Assembly: GCA_016873275.1 (NCBI GenBank)
Contig: VGXO01000002.1
Location: forward strand, 80,383-144,382
DNA from: Phycisphaerae bacterium
GTDB taxonomy: Bacteria > Planctomycetota > Phycisphaerae > Phycisphaerales > SM1A02
DNA: 64,000 nt
Direction: 5' to 3'
The stretch's first letter is position 1, and each line of letters begins with the position of its first letter. The translations under genes were made by a program, and so were the position numbers. The notes under the pieces are model-generated. The model did no database searches and was not told where the DNA came from. It worked only from the letters and a program-made list of their open reading frames with translations. Positions 61,873 through 64,000 of this stretch are shown piece by piece.

Positions 61873-63930
61873 ATGTCCTCCGCCGCCTCGCTCGGATCGA
61901 CCGCCCCCCTCGGGGGCATGCCCCGCCGCCACGACCACGACGACTCGACGCCCGCGGGCGGCGAGCGGCTCGAGCGCCAGTTGGTGGTCGCGCTCGGAGG
62001 CGGCGTGCTCCTCCTCTGCTCGTGGGTCGCCGGGCTGCTCGGGTTCGAGCGGGCGGTCGCGCAGATCCCCGCGGCGATCGGGGCGATCGTCCTCGTGCTG
62101 CCGCTCGCCCGCGGCGCGTGGCAGGAGCTCCGCCGCGGGACCGCGTCGAGCGACTCGCTCGCCTGCCTCGCGGTGCTCGCGGCGCTTGCGAACAACTACT
62201 TCCTCGCCGCGGGGTTCCTCGCGTTCTTCCTGTGGCTCGCGGAGCTGATCCTCTCCCGCACCGCGTGGGGCGCCCAGCGGGCGATCCGCGACCTCGTCGA
62301 GCTCACCCCCGACGTCGCCCGGCTCGTGGCGGAGGACGGCACCGAGCGCGAGGTGCCGCAGAGCGCGCTGCGGGTCGGTCAGCGGGTGCGGGTGCGACCG
62401 GGCGAGAACCTTCCCGCCGACGGTCGCCTCGTCGCGGGCACCTCGAGCATCAATCAGGCGTCCCTCACCGGCGAGGCGGTGCCGATCGAGGTGCAGGCGG
62501 GCTCGGAGGTCTATGCGGGCACCACCAACCTCACCGGGCAGATCGACCTCGAGGTCACCGCCGTCGCGGGCGAGACCACGATCGGCAAGGTCGAGCGGCT
62601 GATCCGCGAGGCGGAGCGCTCGCGGACCCGCCGGCAGGAGCTCATCGAGCGCCTCGCGTCCTACTACGTGCCGGTGGTGCTGATGGTGGCGCTCGTCGTC
62701 TGGTTCTTCACGAGCCGAAGCAACGACGCCGCGGTGCGGGACTCCGCCGCCGAGCGGGCGATCACCGTGCTGGTGGTCACCTGCCCGGGCGCCCTCCTCA
62801 TCGCCTACCCGACCGCGATGGTCGCCGCGTTCGCGGCGGCGGCGCGGCTCGGCATCATGATCAAGCAGACCCGGACCCTCGAGGCCGCCGCCGAGGTCGA
62901 CACCGTGGTCATGGACAAGACCGGCACCATCACCACCGGCAAGTTCGCGGTGAGCCGCCTCGCGCCCGCCGACGGCGTCGACGGCGCGACGCTCCTCCAG
63001 GCGGCGGCGGACGCCGAGCAGTCCTCGAACCATCCGCTCGCCCGCTCGATCCTCGAGACCGCGGGCAAGGCGCGGATCGAGCCGCGCCGCACGACCGAGG
63101 TGAAGGAACTGCACGGTCGGGGCGTGTCGGCGCAGGTCGCGGGCGGCGGGGTGATCCTCGCCGGGCGCGGCTCGTGGATCGTCGAGACCCATCCGGCGAC
63201 CGCCGCGCCGGTCCGCGCGGTCGAGGAGAAGCTCGACGGCATGTCGAGCGTCCACGTGTGGGAGGCGGGGCGCTACCTCGGCGCGGTCGGTCTCGAGGAC
63301 AAGCTCCGCCGCCACGCCGCGGACGCGGTCTCCTCGCTGCGTCGACTCGGCGTGCGCCGGGTGAGCATCTTCACCGGCGATCGGCTCTCGGTCGCGACGC
63401 GGGTCGGGCAGGCGGTGGGGGTCGACTCGGTCGAGGCGGAGTGCCTCCCCGAGGAGAAGCACGAGCAGCTGCAGCACCTCATCCGCCGCGGGCACCGGAC
63501 CCTCGTCGTCGGCGACGGCATCAACGACGGACCGATCCTCGCCTCCGCCGACGTCGGCGTGGCGATGGGACTCTCCGGCTCCGACATCGCGACCAACTCG
63601 GCGGGCGTCGCGCTCATGAACGACGACCTCCGCCACGTCCCCTTCCTGATCGAGCTCGCCCGCAAGAGCCGCTCGGTGATCGCCCAGAACATCGGGGCGA
63701 GCCTGCTGCTCGCCCTCGTGGGGCTCGCCCTCGCGGCGACCGGGCAGATACAGATCTGGGTGACGCCCTTCTACCAGGCGGTCGCGTACATCTTCGTCAT
63801 CGCGAACAGCCTGCGGCTGGTGCGGTTCGGCGAGGACTTCGCGGGCGCCGAGGAGTTCCGCCGCGCCGAGGAGGCACGGCTCGCCTCCGCGCCCAAGCGG
63901 TCGGCGTCCCGGCGCATCTCGGCGGCGTGA
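61873..63930 (+). CDS. P1B-type heavy-metal P-type ATPase with CPG motif
   Basis: A 685-residue metal-pumping ATPase. The actuator domain has Ser-Leu-Thr-Gly-Glu-Ala-Val-Pro; the membrane motif at about 304 reads Thr-Cys-Pro-Gly instead of Cys-Pro-Cys; the phosphorylation site Asp348-Lys-Thr-Gly-Thr follows, and Gly-Asp-Gly-Ile-Asn-Asp-Gly-Pro lies near 547-554. A Ser-Asn-His-Pro-Leu motif supplies the HP element of P1B pumps. No N-terminal metal-binding domain precedes it, only a short His/Asp-rich stretch (His-Asp-His-Asp-Asp near 20-24). The metal cannot be told because the CPG variant is not among the well-assigned motifs. No regulator is beside it. The 70 bases after the stop, to the window end, hold nothing I recognise. 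Confidence 0.9.
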   Translation: MSSAASLGSTAPLGGMPRRHDHDDSTPAGGERLERQLVVALGGGVLLLCSWVAGLLGFERAVAQIPAAIGAIVLVLPLARGAWQELRRGTASSDSLACLAVLAALANNYFLAAGFLAFFLWLAELILSRTAWGAQRAIRDLVELTPDVARLVAEDGTEREVPQSALRVGQRVRVRPGENLPADGRLVAGTSSINQASLTGEAVPIEVQAGSEVYAGTTNLTGQIDLEVTAVAGETTIGKVERLIREAERSRTRRQELIERLASYYVPVVLMVALVVWFFTSRSNDAAVRDSAAERAITVLVVTCPGALLIAYPTAMVAAFAAAARLGIMIKQTRTLEAAAEVDTVVMDKTGTITTGKFAVSRLAPADGVDGATLLQAAADAEQSSNHPLARSILETAGKARIEPRRTTEVKELHGRGVSAQVAGGGVILAGRGSWIVETHPATAAPVRAVEEKLDGMSSVHVWEAGRYLGAVGLEDKLRRHAADAVSSLRRLGVRRVSIFTGDRLSVATRVGQAVGVDSVEAECLPEEKHEQLQHLIRRGHRTLVVGDGINDGPILASADVGVAMGLSGSDIATNSAGVALMNDDLRHVPFLIELARKSRSVIAQNIGASLLLALVGLALAATGQIQIWVTPFYQAVAYIFVIANSLRLVRFGEDFAGAEEFRRAEEARLASAPKRSASRRISAA

Positions 63931-64000
63931 GGCTGACGCCCGGCGCGCCCTTCGAGACTCGACGCGACGATCGCGTGCGAGCACGAAGGCTCCACGCCTC

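Overview
The window reads as ordinary chromosome from a very GC-rich Planctomycetota member, most likely class Phycisphaerae. That assignment is inference from gene style: a short lineage-type lipoprotein, secreted alanine-rich proteins of unknown function, -10-dominated promoters, and a conserved-looking ABC/SPFH/TPR cluster. Coding density is high, and many genes are coupled through 4-base ATGA or GTGA overlaps. I see no insertion sequence, prophage, CRISPR array, tRNA or rRNA.

Layout. 0-9 kb: lipoprotein, MFS transporter plus DCC thiol-redox protein, an atypical Nramp-family transporter, ribosomal protein S1 with promoter and terminator, a 28-residue micro-ORF, and two secreted proteins of unknown function. 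9-16 kb: a complete phosphate ABC transporter, pstS-pstC-pstA-pstB, with a PHO-box-like repeat upstream and unusually large permease subunits. 16-20 kb: a sulfur-handling group of YeiH-type exporter, CstB-like persulfide dioxygenase/rhodanese, nitroreductase and rhodanese-DUF2892 protein. 20-26.5 kb: a CoaC-like decarboxylase with RNA polymerase omega, ClC channel, rnpA-yidD, prolyl oligopeptidase and FAH-family enzyme.

26.5-41 kb is the most interesting stretch. A six-gene leftward operon encodes three SPFH-domain membrane proteins, an ABC ATPase, an ABC-2 permease with a large extracytoplasmic domain, and a helical/TPR-like anchored protein. A second ABC-2 permease is transcribed divergently. 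Next to it lie two secreted ClpP/crotonase-fold proteins, one with a candidate nucleophilic serine and one with glycine in the matching place, plus a four-helix membrane protein. SPFH proteins beside ClpP-class proteases recall stomatin/NfeD pairs, so I propose this as a possible undescribed envelope transport and quality-control system.

41-64 kb: an overlapping operon of TIM-barrel protein, cmk, plsC and CCA-adding enzyme; a non-coding gap with a candidate small RNA and 10-bp tandem repeats; an orphan gcvH with a LolD/MacB-type exporter; uvrB and uvrA; a secreted alanine-rich protein; thioesterase and purN; a TPR-metallopeptidase-PDZ protein; DUF502; the hpf-EIIA-HPr group; gpsA; and a P1B-type ATPase with a CPG instead of CPC motif.

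Functional themes are phosphate and metal uptake, sulfide/persulfide detoxification, envelope export, DNA nucleotide excision repair, and PTS-type regulation. All calls come from reading the sequence; no database search was run.
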